From: CAMEGH01 sp052103595
GTDB lineage: Bacteria; Patescibacteriota; Saccharimonadia; Saccharimonadales; Saccharimonadaceae
Assembly: GCA_052103595.1 (NCBI GenBank)
Contig: JBQEKC010000001.1
Span: 575,427-639,426 of the forward strand
DNA length: 64,000 bases
Direction of reading: 5' to 3'
Positions 35,223 to 43,115 of the stretch are shown here, piece after piece. How positions within the stretch are numbered: the first letter of the stretch is position 1; each line of letters starts with the position of its first letter. A model generated the notes under the pieces. The model saw nothing but the letters and a program-made list of their open reading frames with translations, did not search any database and was not told where the DNA came from. A program made the position numbers and the translations under genes.

Positions 35223-35705
35223 TCAGACACCTAAAACTTGTAAAACAACTAGATCGCTCTCAGTCAATAGCTCCTCAATTTCATGACGCTCATCGCCCTT
35301 CATCCGCCAATAGGCAAATGCATTGCCAGGAGGAATAGCAGCACCCGGGTACGTGCCGATATTTGGATGGACGAGCATTAGGGAGGTTCTGTATACCCTT
35401 TTCGTCTCATCACGAGGTCTTACCTCGTACATAAACTCATTAGCCTTGTCCGGCTGCGTAGCAAGATACCGGTCCGCCTGCTCAACACTAGTGAACATGA
35501 ACGACGAATATAGTCTGCTGGGCAAATCGGGGTCAATATTTCTCCGGGCGCGCTCGAACAACATCTCCATCTGGAGCCAAGGGTGGTCTGGTAACGCAAG
35601 TACAGTTCGACCCCAATTTCCGGCAGAAATAATACTCCCTACGGGAAGCTGTCTACTTGACACGTGATAGTAAGTTATTGCAAGCCTCTCTTTACTGCCT
35701 TTCAT
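35223..35705 (-). CDS. DUF2441-like protein, possible ADP-ribosyltransferase fold
   Basis: This 160-residue protein starts with ITYYHVSSRQLPVGSIISAG and contains NIDPDLPSRLYSSFMFTSVE and YEVRPRD. Those pieces recall the DUF2441/ART-like group, in which H-V near the N-terminus and an R...PSR...S pattern line a NAD-type pocket. The match is from memory and is tentative. ATG 35705 is preferred to a TTG nine bases upstream. It is followed by no clear terminator. It could be an effector or toxin next to the restriction-modification island. Confidence 0.5.
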   Translation of the reverse strand: MKGSKERLAITYYHVSSRQLPVGSIISAGNWGRTVLALPDHPWLQMEMLFERARRNIDPDLPSRLYSSFMFTSVEQADRYLATQPDKANEFMYEVRPRDETKRVYRTSLMLVHPNIGTYPGAAIPPGNAFAYWRMKGDERHEIEELLTESDLVVLQVLGV

Positions 35706-35728
35706 CTGATTCAAACACTCTCTAGCTG

Positions 35729-35836
35729 TTAATTAGATATTGCCAAAATTGCTGTTAGGATCTCGTCATCGACGAAGGTGGTTTTTGAGATAGGGATTTT
35801 TTGGATTTGGTCATGACTTTTTGTCGCAATCAACAT
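35729..35836 (-). CDS. possible 35-aa ORF after the four-helix protein
   Basis: ATG 35836 lies eight bases after the stop of the four-helix membrane protein and opens a 35-codon frame (MLIATKSHDQIQKIPISKTT ... ILAISN). No ribosome site is visible. It may be a coupled small protein or the remnant of a longer gene. Confidence 0.25.
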   Translation of the reverse strand: MLIATKSHDQIQKIPISKTTFVDDEILTAILAISN

Positions 35837-35844
35837 AATACATA

Positions 35845-36333
35845 TCACACATGTGGCAACGGCGTGTCCTTTTGAGATTTACGAGAGATTGTAAGATACT
35901 CCACTAACACCAGACCGGCCCCGATGCATGTCGCAATAAAAGCCAACATACCCCAGAACATCCATCCTTCAATAGATGCACCGAGGAGACTAAGAATTTG
36001 AACAGTAAAAAACATACTCACAAGGAGAAGGATCGCTACTGCAAAGACGTGAATCGACCAGTCGTACGCCCTCATTCGCAGACTTTCGCTCACTTTAAAT
36101 ATCACATACATGCGCCCGGGCTCTCTGTATTTTAGCTGAGCAGCCGACATAATAAGGTGTAGTGCGGCAAAAAATGCAGAAAATCCAACAGTATACGCAA
36201 GATATTTCCATAAGATATTTGTATCCGGAATGACGAAGTATGTTGCAACTATTGCAGCCGAAAAGATAAATCGATACTGCTCGCGAAATTTTGCATTATC
36301 ATCGATGTCTTTGTATGCTAGCTTCGCATTCAT
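35845..36333 (-). CDS. four-helix membrane protein coupled to hsdR
   Basis: This 162-residue protein has four membrane helices (about 23-40, 45-65, 92-115 and 122-148) and a short polar N-terminus. Its ATG overlaps the hsdR stop in an ATGA, so it is the last gene of the restriction-modification operon. The family is not recognised. Small membrane proteins in defence operons often act as effectors, but there is no direct evidence here. Confidence 0.65.
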   Translation of the reverse strand: MNAKLAYKDIDDNAKFREQYRFIFSAAIVATYFVIPDTNILWKYLAYTVGFSAFFAALHLIMSAAQLKYREPGRMYVIFKVSESLRMRAYDWSIHVFAVAILLLVSMFFTVQILSLLGASIEGWMFWGMLAFIATCIGAGLVLVEYLTISRKSQKDTPLPHV

Positions 36334-38708
36334 AAAGACAACTCCTCCGCGGCATATAGCTCTTTTTGCAGCTCCAGATAATCATGCACAATCTCTTGAG
36401 CAGTACCGAGCTGCGCTTCAGCATCATGCAGTGTGCGATACTTGAGGTCTACAAGGCTTTTCAGCTTTTGCAGACTAAGCTCTTTTTCGCCCTCTCGTTC
36501 GTAAATGTCGAGGATAAACGTCACAAATTCACGTTCGTCGTCATCTAGCTGTTCCAAGTAGTACTCGCGCACCAATCCTGCTCGTTCGACGCGTGTCATT
36601 GTGTCTTTTGCGTAGGCAATATAGCGCAGTACGTCGTATACGTCGCTGTCTTCGGCATCAATAAGCTCTTTGAGCGCTTGCAGCTTCTCCTCTTCGAATC
36701 CGCGCTCTGCGAGCCCTACTAGTAACGCCTCGCGAGTTTGCGGATCGGACCATTGTTTGCGTAAGTCATCTTCGTCTGCAAACAAGTCTGGCAATTCACC
36801 AAATAACTTCTCTAGGAATTCTTGCGGCGACACAGGCTTGCCATCCATATAAAACTTCGTATCGACAGTGTATTTAATTTCGCGAGTTTTACCATCGGCA
36901 AATCGCACTACTGTCTTTTGTGTTTTTTCATCGGGTGTATCAAGTGGCGACCCATCGTAATCTGGTGCTGGTGTATCTATTAATGGGGCAGTGTCGATGG
37001 TGATCTCTGTCGGCTGATATTCTACGTCAACATTCATCTCGACTTCTTTTTTCTCCACCTCTTGCGGCTCGCCATCCCACGCCGGGTCCTCAAACTTCGC
37101 ATCATTGCCATAAAAGTCCACAATCGTGAAATAATCTTTATTGTCGTACAGTCGCGTACCACGCCCCACAATCTGCTTGAACTCCACCATACTGCCGACG
37201 TTGCGCATCAGCACAATAAATCGCACATTACGCGCATCTACACCAGTCGAAAGTTTGCGGCTCGTCGTTACGATCGTCGGCACTTGCTTTTCATTATCAC
37301 GAAAATCTTCCAGATGCTCATCGCCAATCTTACCCTCGGTCGCCGTCACTCGTACGCAATAATTACGATCATCACCCAATGTTCCGGCAGGCTTGTGCTT
37401 GTTGATATAATCCCGCACCATCGCCGCGTGCTTTTCGTCGTTACAAAATACAATTGTCTTTTGGTTCGGATCGATTTGCTCCAGCATAATCTGCACCAGC
37501 CGCTCTTCGCGCTCAGGCAGATATATCTTGCGATTAAAATCACTCAACGTATACTCACGCGATTCATCTACCTCGCCACTCTCCACATAATCAGTCGGGT
37601 TAAACACATAGCGATCCATCGTAGTCGTCACGCGCTTTACCTTAAACGGTGTCAAGAATCCATCTTCAATCCCCTGCTTCAGTGAATACGTATACTTCGG
37701 CTCACCAAAATACTCATACGTATCCACGTTATCATCGCGCTTTGGTGTCGCCGTCAGCCCCAAATGCGTTGCGCCAGCAAAATGATCCAACACCTCACGC
37801 CAACTGCTCTCATTGCCTGCTCCCCCACGGTGACACTCATCGATAATCACTAGGTCAAAGAAGTCCGCCGGATAATCCATATAATACGGCTTATCAGGCT
37901 GCCCCGCAGGCTTGCCCGCAATCGCCTGATAAATACTAAAGAAAATATTGCCATTAGTCGGTATCTTACCCTTTTTGCGAATCGCCTCGCCATTCACTCG
38001 CACAATCTCGCTCTCCAGTGGCTCAAAATCACCCATCGCCTGCTCGATCAAGATATTGCGGTCGGCAATAAAGAGGATTCGTGGTCGTCGCTCGTCACCC
38101 CGCCTGTTCCAGCGTGACTGAAACAACTTCCACGCCACCTGAAACGCAATCGTCGTTTTGCCCGTACCCGTCGCCAGCGTCAGTAGCACCCTGTCTTCGC
38201 CGCCCGATATCGCTCGTACTGCTGCATTGATGGCGTTTTCTTGATAATACCGTGGCCGATGCTTGATGATCTGATACGGCTCCACCAGCGCCTCGTACTG
38301 CGGATGGCTAATGTCATCAAACGTCATCACGAACAAATCATCGGGCGTGTGATACGCCTCTACAAATTCACCCCGCCCCGTCTTCATGTCGAAGAAGTAT
38401 ATGCCACGCCCATTGGTGCTATACACAAACCGCACATTCAGCGTCTCGGCATAGTTCTTCACCTGCTCTAGCCCGTCAGTGATTTCTTTGTCTTCGGCCT
38501 TTGCTTCCACGATCGCCAGTTTTTGGTTTTTGTACGCCAGCACATAGTCGGCTTTCTTTCGCTTGCCACGCTGCCCTGCACCGATCAAGCGACCATCGGT
38601 AAACTCATACTCGTCGATGATCTCCGAGCCGATCGTTTCGTTCCGCCCCCATTTGCTGCTTTTAAGCATCGGGTTTATCAACTCTCGCCGCGTCGTCGCT
38701 TCATTCAT
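36330..38708 (-). CDS. hsdR: type I restriction enzyme R subunit
   Basis: HsdR supplies ATP-driven DNA translocation and cleavage for a type I system. The N-terminal nuclease core has KADYVL and IVEAKAED (D...E-x-K). The helicase motor has Walker A TLATGTGKTT, DECH in IIDECHRGG, motif III GLTATPKR, and motif VI QIVGRGTRL. The C-terminal 200 residues form the subunit-assembly region. At 792 residues it is short for the family (often 950-1100) but all core motifs are present. It lies 19 bases after hsdS and is coupled to the four-helix gene. Confidence 0.95.
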   Translation of the reverse strand: MNEATTRRELINPMLKSSKWGRNETIGSEIIDEYEFTDGRLIGAGQRGKRKKADYVLAYKNQKLAIVEAKAEDKEITDGLEQVKNYAETLNVRFVYSTNGRGIYFFDMKTGRGEFVEAYHTPDDLFVMTFDDISHPQYEALVEPYQIIKHRPRYYQENAINAAVRAISGGEDRVLLTLATGTGKTTIAFQVAWKLFQSRWNRRGDERRPRILFIADRNILIEQAMGDFEPLESEIVRVNGEAIRKKGKIPTNGNIFFSIYQAIAGKPAGQPDKPYYMDYPADFFDLVIIDECHRGGAGNESSWREVLDHFAGATHLGLTATPKRDDNVDTYEYFGEPKYTYSLKQGIEDGFLTPFKVKRVTTTMDRYVFNPTDYVESGEVDESREYTLSDFNRKIYLPEREERLVQIMLEQIDPNQKTIVFCNDEKHAAMVRDYINKHKPAGTLGDDRNYCVRVTATEGKIGDEHLEDFRDNEKQVPTIVTTSRKLSTGVDARNVRFIVLMRNVGSMVEFKQIVGRGTRLYDNKDYFTIVDFYGNDAKFEDPAWDGEPQEVEKKEVEMNVDVEYQPTEITIDTAPLIDTPAPDYDGSPLDTPDEKTQKTVVRFADGKTREIKYTVDTKFYMDGKPVSPQEFLEKLFGELPDLFADEDDLRKQWSDPQTREALLVGLAERGFEEEKLQALKELIDAEDSDVYDVLRYIAYAKDTMTRVERAGLVREYYLEQLDDDEREFVTFILDIYEREGEKELSLQKLKSLVDLKYRTLHDAEAQLGTAQEIVHDYLELQKELYAAEELSL

Positions 38709-38727
38709 AACTACTTACGATTATACC

Positions 38728-39330
38728 TTATTTTGCTGTGGAAAACGCCTCTTGCAGGAGTGATTGACGTAAGTCGGTGAGTTTGGTGAGTTTTTTAGTG
38801 TATTGTGATTCGAGTTCACGAGATTTTGACAGAGCAGAATCGAGTTTTATTACAATTTCTTTCTGAATATCAAGATTTGGTAAGTCAATCTTTATATCCT
38901 TAATCCTCGTAAGAGCAAGTTTTGGTTGAGCAGACTGCTTCACCTCTGCAAGAGCCTGACCTCTAAATAATTCCGAAGTTGTAAAATAGTAAAGGTATCT
39001 CGTGTCTATATCGCTACCTGGAACAAGCCGACACGCATTTTCCGTCAGGTTTGCACCATCGAGTTCGTCTGGCACGATCCCTGTTACGCCAATCGTACCG
39101 GCAATACTTAAGAATATATCAGTTTTGTTTATGATGTATCGTGAAATCTGCTCGTGTATTTTTTCAGTAATATATCTTAAGTCGCTCATATCAACACCAC
39201 CCCGCCCATCAAAATCCGTCACACGTATATATGGAAACGACGTAGGAATATTCACAAGTTTTTCGCCCTTCGGAAGTCTCTTTCCACCGAGAACTGCACA
39301 TATATCGCCTAATCTGTGTGTGTGTGTGTG
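38728..39330 (-). pseudogene. hsdS: hsdS 3' half (second target-recognition domain), out of frame
   Basis: In the frame that is open from the CA tract to 38728 the protein reads, after His/Thr codons, RLGDICAVLGGKRLPKG and then PYIRVTDFDGRGGVDM, NKTDIFLSIAGTIGVTGIV, and LPNLDIQKEIVIKLDSAL plus a C-terminal coiled coil. This is a complete second HsdS target-recognition domain with its conserved spacer helix. It has no start codon or ribosome site of its own near the domain start. One fewer CA unit, or two more, joins it to the first half, giving about 386-388 residues, a normal HsdS length. Confidence 0.9.
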
Positions 39331-39890
39331 CTATCATCAACACTCAAATACTTATGCAAAATACTCTTTTGCAACGCCGCCACATTATCCAAATTTCGCC
39401 GCATCAAAACTTCCGCCGCCGAAATCCGCTCAAACGCCGCATCCAACCTCGCCACCACCCGCCGCTGCTCTTCGAGCGATGGGAGTACGAAGTCTATGTT
39501 TCGAATTTGCTTCACAGATATATGTTTAACTGTAGTGAATACAGTTACGTCTTCGATTTCCTTCAGGTGTTTATTTATGCCATAGAAGAAGTATCTTGGA
39601 TCCAAGAAATCTGAATCTTCGCGCAGACGGCATACTCGCTGATTAAGTAATGCTGGTTCACCCCTCCATTCATAGCACTTAAACTCTCCATCCATGCCTA
39701 TCAGGTAGTCGCCTGCATATACTAGATACTTTTCATCATACTCACCTGTATAGTTAGTCTCTGTCGAGTAGCCGTTTTTAATATCGCGAATTCGTATCAA
39801 GCCTATGCCTTCGTCTCTAGAAAAGTTTTTCGACGAAAAGGCGAAGCCGCTGTCAAACTCACAAACATCGCCAAGTTTTACGGTTTTCAT
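39309..39890 (-). CDS. hsdS: HsdS first half (TRD1 and central helix), truncated after the CA tract
   Basis: This 193-residue product contains TRD1 (VKLGDVCEFDSGFAFSSKNF ... GDYLIGMDGEFKCYEWRG, ALLNQRVCRL) and the first conserved helix (LPSLEEQRRVVARLDAAFER...). It ends shortly after the (CA)8 tract with Ser-Thr-His-Thr-His-Thr-Asp and a stop. HsdS reads DNA sequence for the HsdM/HsdR complex. Half-length HsdS proteins can dimerise and recognise palindromic sites, so this short form may itself be active. The start overlaps the upstream gene by four bases (ATGA). Confidence 0.92.
   Translation of the reverse strand: MKTVKLGDVCEFDSGFAFSSKNFSRDEGIGLIRIRDIKNGYSTETNYTGEYDEKYLVYAGDYLIGMDGEFKCYEWRGEPALLNQRVCRLREDSDFLDPRYFFYGINKHLKEIEDVTVFTTVKHISVKQIRNIDFVLPSLEEQRRVVARLDAAFERISAAEVLMRRNLDNVAALQKSILHKYLSVDDSTHTHTD
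39315..39330. repeat. (TG)8 / (CA)8 dinucleotide tract inside hsdS
   Basis: Eight perfect TG units on the plus strand (CA on the coding strand) sit exactly between the two HsdS halves. Frame counting shows that eight units give a stop five bases after the tract, while seven or ten units fuse both halves. Such tracts mutate by slipped-strand mispairing. Confidence 0.95.
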
Positions 39891-40867
39891 TCAGGCATAT
39901 CCTCACTCGTTTCGGCTGCTACCTCGCCCGCTTCGATCTGTGCGACTTCAGCCTCGGGGGTACTTATTCTCGGAATCGATGAGTAGTCAATCGTTATTGC
40001 AGGCATGTCGTTTGATCCATTTTCCTTGGCGTATTCTGGCGGATTGAGCGATAGGTGGAATTCAGTTCCTTTGTCAATTTCTTTAACAAGTTCTTTGACC
40101 GCACCAATAACCATCGTCGAGGTTTCGGGCTTTCCCCTGCCATCGGGGCAGCCTAGCTCATCTATGGTCGTTTCAACATCCTCCTCTATTTTTCCGTCCA
40201 CCATGCTATTGAGGAGTTTTTGCTCAGTCAAATCATTTTGCGGATCACGTGTATCTATGGCTTTTTTAGCAAGGCGCAAGTCATCCGAACCTTTACGGCT
40301 ATCGCGGAAGTCGATTGCTTGCAGGGCTAGGCTTACACAAGATATAAATAGGCTGAATAGTCCAGCATTATCTAAAAGAACTTGATACCATTCTGTACCA
40401 GCGTCAAAGCCAACTATTTTGAAATTACCCGTTACATTAAATTTTTTGAACAGTGTATCGAGCCGTTTATTGAAAGCCTGCAACTCAGCAAGTGAACTTA
40501 TCTCGTCCGGCAGTTTGATATTGACAACGGTTTCTTCTTGGTCGGGTGAAAAATGCTCTGCAAGTTCGGAAAACACAGGTAACTTAGCATTTATTTGCTT
40601 AAAGAGACTAACTATCTCGCTGTGCTGAGTCGTCTCTACTTCTACGTGCGTTTCGTCTTCGTTGTCTATGAATATATCAATAGTTGATTCTGGTGTATCT
40701 ACTGGCAGTAGACCCATCCCCTGTAGCGTCAAAACAAGTTTAGCTTTTGTACTGAACTGTTCTATCACATACACCTGCCCTGCATGCTTGGCTACGCCAT
40801 TTGTCTGCAGTTCGCCGTTTGCATCTACTGCGGCGTTTACTATCTGGTTAAAGCGTCCGATTCTCAT
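39887..40867 (-). CDS. unknown 326-aa protein in the restriction-modification operon
   Basis: No known family is recognised. Residues 1 to about 170 look like alternating strands and helices; a hydrophobic stretch near 173-190 (NAGLFSLFISCVSLALQAID) may be a single membrane helix or a buried core helix. The C-terminal part is acidic and ends ETSEDMPE. It overlaps the DUF4145 gene upstream and hsdS downstream by four bases each (ATGA), so it is tightly coupled to specificity-subunit translation. A regulatory or anti-restriction role is possible. Confidence 0.7.
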   Translation of the reverse strand: MRIGRFNQIVNAAVDANGELQTNGVAKHAGQVYVIEQFSTKAKLVLTLQGMGLLPVDTPESTIDIFIDNEDETHVEVETTQHSEIVSLFKQINAKLPVFSELAEHFSPDQEETVVNIKLPDEISSLAELQAFNKRLDTLFKKFNVTGNFKIVGFDAGTEWYQVLLDNAGLFSLFISCVSLALQAIDFRDSRKGSDDLRLAKKAIDTRDPQNDLTEQKLLNSMVDGKIEEDVETTIDELGCPDGRGKPETSTMVIGAVKELVKEIDKGTEFHLSLNPPEYAKENGSNDMPAITIDYSSIPRISTPEAEVAQIEAGEVAAETSEDMPE

Positions 40868-41574
40868 TTCTCGCCCTCATCTTTTCCGCCCACACTTTTG
40901 CTATCTCTGTCATCAATCTGCTGCTTTATAGTCTCTGGTAATTCATCGAATAGGTTGTCAATCTCCTTTTGTTGAGTAATTATTTTATTGGCAATAAAGT
41001 TCAACAATGCGAACATCTTAATGACTTTTGTACTGTCGTCATTTAGATTAATTTCACCAGGGTGCGCACCGTTGTTGCCAAACACTCTGAGAATATCTAG
41101 AGCCTTTTGCACTTGACTATCGACACCATTCTTGGTGATGGTTGCAATATCGTCGTTAATATTTTTGCCTTTACCGCCCACTTCTTTTAGTAGAAGCTGC
41201 AAAGCCAACCGTAGGAGTGCTGCGGCAGCACGTGGCGAGTCGCTCAAGATGTTGGCAGATTCTAAATATAGATCTTGGATCTCCTGTATCAGATCGGGAT
41301 TTGGCTGCTCGACGAGGATCGCTCGCGGATAGATTATTTTTTCATCAACCCACACAACGTACTTTTGACAATGATCGCAACGTGATACTACAAAACTGTT
41401 CGGTAAATTATCACCACCAAGAGTGTTAACTCCCTGGCCAAGAATACTATAGTAGCCGTTCTTAGATCTATACTGAGTCTCTAAGTTGCCCCACGATTGT
41501 TTTGCAAAAACGCCGCAACGTGAACAGTTAAACTGATTTTTAAGATATTCTGGAGGGTAGTGTCTACTGGTCAT
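40864..41574 (-). CDS. DUF4145-type protein with zinc ribbon
   Basis: An N-terminal zinc ribbon (NCSRCG ... SRCDHCQKY, two CxxC pairs) is followed by a helical DUF4145 domain with SPRAAAALLRLALQLLLKEVG, FGNNGAHPGE and a C-terminal amphipathic segment. DUF4145 proteins are frequent in type I restriction-modification loci and other defence loci; their job is not known. ATG 41574 follows AAAGG by five bases. It overlaps the HigA-like gene upstream and the 326-aa gene downstream. Confidence 0.82.
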   Translation of the reverse strand: MTSRHYPPEYLKNQFNCSRCGVFAKQSWGNLETQYRSKNGYYSILGQGVNTLGGDNLPNSFVVSRCDHCQKYVVWVDEKIIYPRAILVEQPNPDLIQEIQDLYLESANILSDSPRAAAALLRLALQLLLKEVGGKGKNINDDIATITKNGVDSQVQKALDILRVFGNNGAHPGEINLNDDSTKVIKMFALLNFIANKIITQQKEIDNLFDELPETIKQQIDDRDSKSVGGKDEGEK

Positions 41575-42643
41575 TGTCACCTTTCATCTCAAGCTTATCG
41601 TGTAAATGTTGGTAACTTCCAAACGAAATCCATTTATCATTCTTGAGTCGGCCAACAACAATGCCAGCGTTAATCTTCTGCTCCCTGGCAAAATCCTTAA
41701 TGGCTACCTCGGAAAAATCCTGACTCGCTACAAACGTACGGTATGCTACATCCGGAATCAGCGTACTTGCCGCAAACGCATCGGCCTGCATTTCATCTGG
41801 AGATTTTCCGTCATCCGTAAAGCTAATAAACTGATCCTTTTTCCCATGAAGTAAGACATGTCCAATTTCATGAAATAATGTAAACCACATTTTATCAGCG
41901 TCCCTACCGTAAGTACTTACTTGCACTAGGGGTTTGCCGCCCACCCAACGAGTTGCGCCACTTGCTTTTGTGCCCGGAAAATATTGTACCGCCACCAGAC
42001 CAACGCCAACCTCAGCTAGTAATTTCTGCGTCGTTTCAAAAAAACCTTTTTCCATGACTTGTGTCATTTCTCTTAACTTCGGCAGAAGTCTACGCAACGA
42101 TGATTGATCGTACTCCGCAAGCTCGATATCTTTACGCTCCATAAACTCAATCTCGCCACAACGCAGCCATGCTGCGATTGCACCTTGTTTCGATTCGTCT
42201 GTTTGGCCCTTTCTGTATGCGGCAGACTCTATATTCGGTATAGATTTGAGTGAATTTACACCAAAGAACCTCCACAATTCTAGCACTCGCTCGGATTTCT
42301 TTAGGGTTCTAGGGACTTTATTACGTTTTACAAGTTCATTATATGGGAACTGGGCGACCAAAGATTCTTCTTGTGTAGCTCGCTCGTCTTGCTCAATGCG
42401 AGCAAGTGTCTCACGATAATTCTTATCGAGGTTTAACCAAAATGATGCAGCTCCTCCCATGGCATTTTGCAATAGAAATGCGGTATCGGCTGTAATTGAT
42501 GCTTCGCCGTTGATGATTTGACTAATGTGTTTTTCCGACAATCCTGTACGTTCTGCGAGACGCTTTTGAGTCATACCTAAACTATCCAGCGTTTGCTGAA
42601 CCATAACTCCAGGGTGAATTGCTTTACTTGGTTGATAGACCAT
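41564..42643 (-). CDS. HigA-type antitoxin fused to ImmA/IrrE metallopeptidase
   Basis: Residues 1 to about 85 are a HigA/VapI-type helix-turn-helix (KAIHPGVMVQQTLDSLGMTQ, LAERTGLSEKHISQIINGEA). Residues about 220-340 are an ImmA/IrrE zinc peptidase with the motif LFHEIGHVLLHG and a downstream acidic ligand region (DEMQADAFAASTLIP). AAGGAG precedes ATG 42643. It lies 11 bases after the HigB-like toxin gene. The fusion suggests an antitoxin/repressor that can be removed by, or control, its own protease domain. Confidence 0.9.
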   Translation of the reverse strand: MVYQPSKAIHPGVMVQQTLDSLGMTQKRLAERTGLSEKHISQIINGEASITADTAFLLQNAMGGAASFWLNLDKNYRETLARIEQDERATQEESLVAQFPYNELVKRNKVPRTLKKSERVLELWRFFGVNSLKSIPNIESAAYRKGQTDESKQGAIAAWLRCGEIEFMERKDIELAEYDQSSLRRLLPKLREMTQVMEKGFFETTQKLLAEVGVGLVAVQYFPGTKASGATRWVGGKPLVQVSTYGRDADKMWFTLFHEIGHVLLHGKKDQFISFTDDGKSPDEMQADAFAASTLIPDVAYRTFVASQDFSEVAIKDFAREQKINAGIVVGRLKNDKWISFGSYQHLHDKLEMKGDNDQ

Positions 42644-42654
42644 AGCTTCTCCTT

Positions 42655-42999
42655 TTAGCGCTTGTGGTAGTCTTTGCAAATCTCGACTATGATTATGCGC
42701 TTTATTGTCTTATGGTTATCGATCCTGAACTCGGGGTCTCCCTCGTGGTCAGGGCGGAAAATGATGCGATCTTGTTTGCTGATACGGACGGCAAAGCAGC
42801 CTTTATAATTACCGGAAAGTGGATGAGGATGCAGATGGTGAGGTAAGTCGAATGATGAATCTGCTGCCGCCAATGCGTCCAGGGTCATTATGACCTGATC
42901 AGCCGTACAATGTGCCTTTTGCTTCGCCACATACTTTTCGAGAGCCAAATAATCATTGGCAAGCTTCTCGTGTTTGGGCGTAGCAAAGCTTATTATCAT
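42655..42999 (-). CDS. HigB/RelE-superfamily toxin
   Basis: This 114-residue protein has the RelE-like fold pattern: a helical N-terminal half, then PHPLSGNYKGCFAVRISKQD, RIIFRPDHEG and a terminal strand RIIIVEICKDYHKR. Such toxins cleave ribosome-bound mRNA. GAGGG lies before ATG 42999. In the type II toxin-antitoxin order typical of higBA, it precedes its HigA-type partner, and the pair sits inside the restriction-modification gene run between hsdM and hsdS. Confidence 0.85.
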   Translation of the reverse strand: MIISFATPKHEKLANDYLALEKYVAKQKAHCTADQVIMTLDALAAADSSFDLPHHLHPHPLSGNYKGCFAVRISKQDRIIFRPDHEGDPEFRIDNHKTIKRIIIVEICKDYHKR

Positions 43000-43115
43000 T
43001 GTACTACCCTCTACATAATTCTGTCAACATTTTTATTAACTATCATGGTAATTATTTTACATGACATGAACGTAACTTGCAAGTGATCTGGGAATATTTC
43101 TTAATGTGCCTATGC

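Noticed and set aside
38728..39255. Independent HsdS-like gene starting at GTG 39255
   Set aside because: The second TRD begins about 25 codons upstream of that GTG, and no ribosome site is present; it is the out-of-frame half of one hsdS.
42990..43005. TACAAT as the -10 of the HigB-like gene
   Set aside because: It overlaps the start codon itself; a GAGGG ribosome site before the ATG points to a promoter further upstream.
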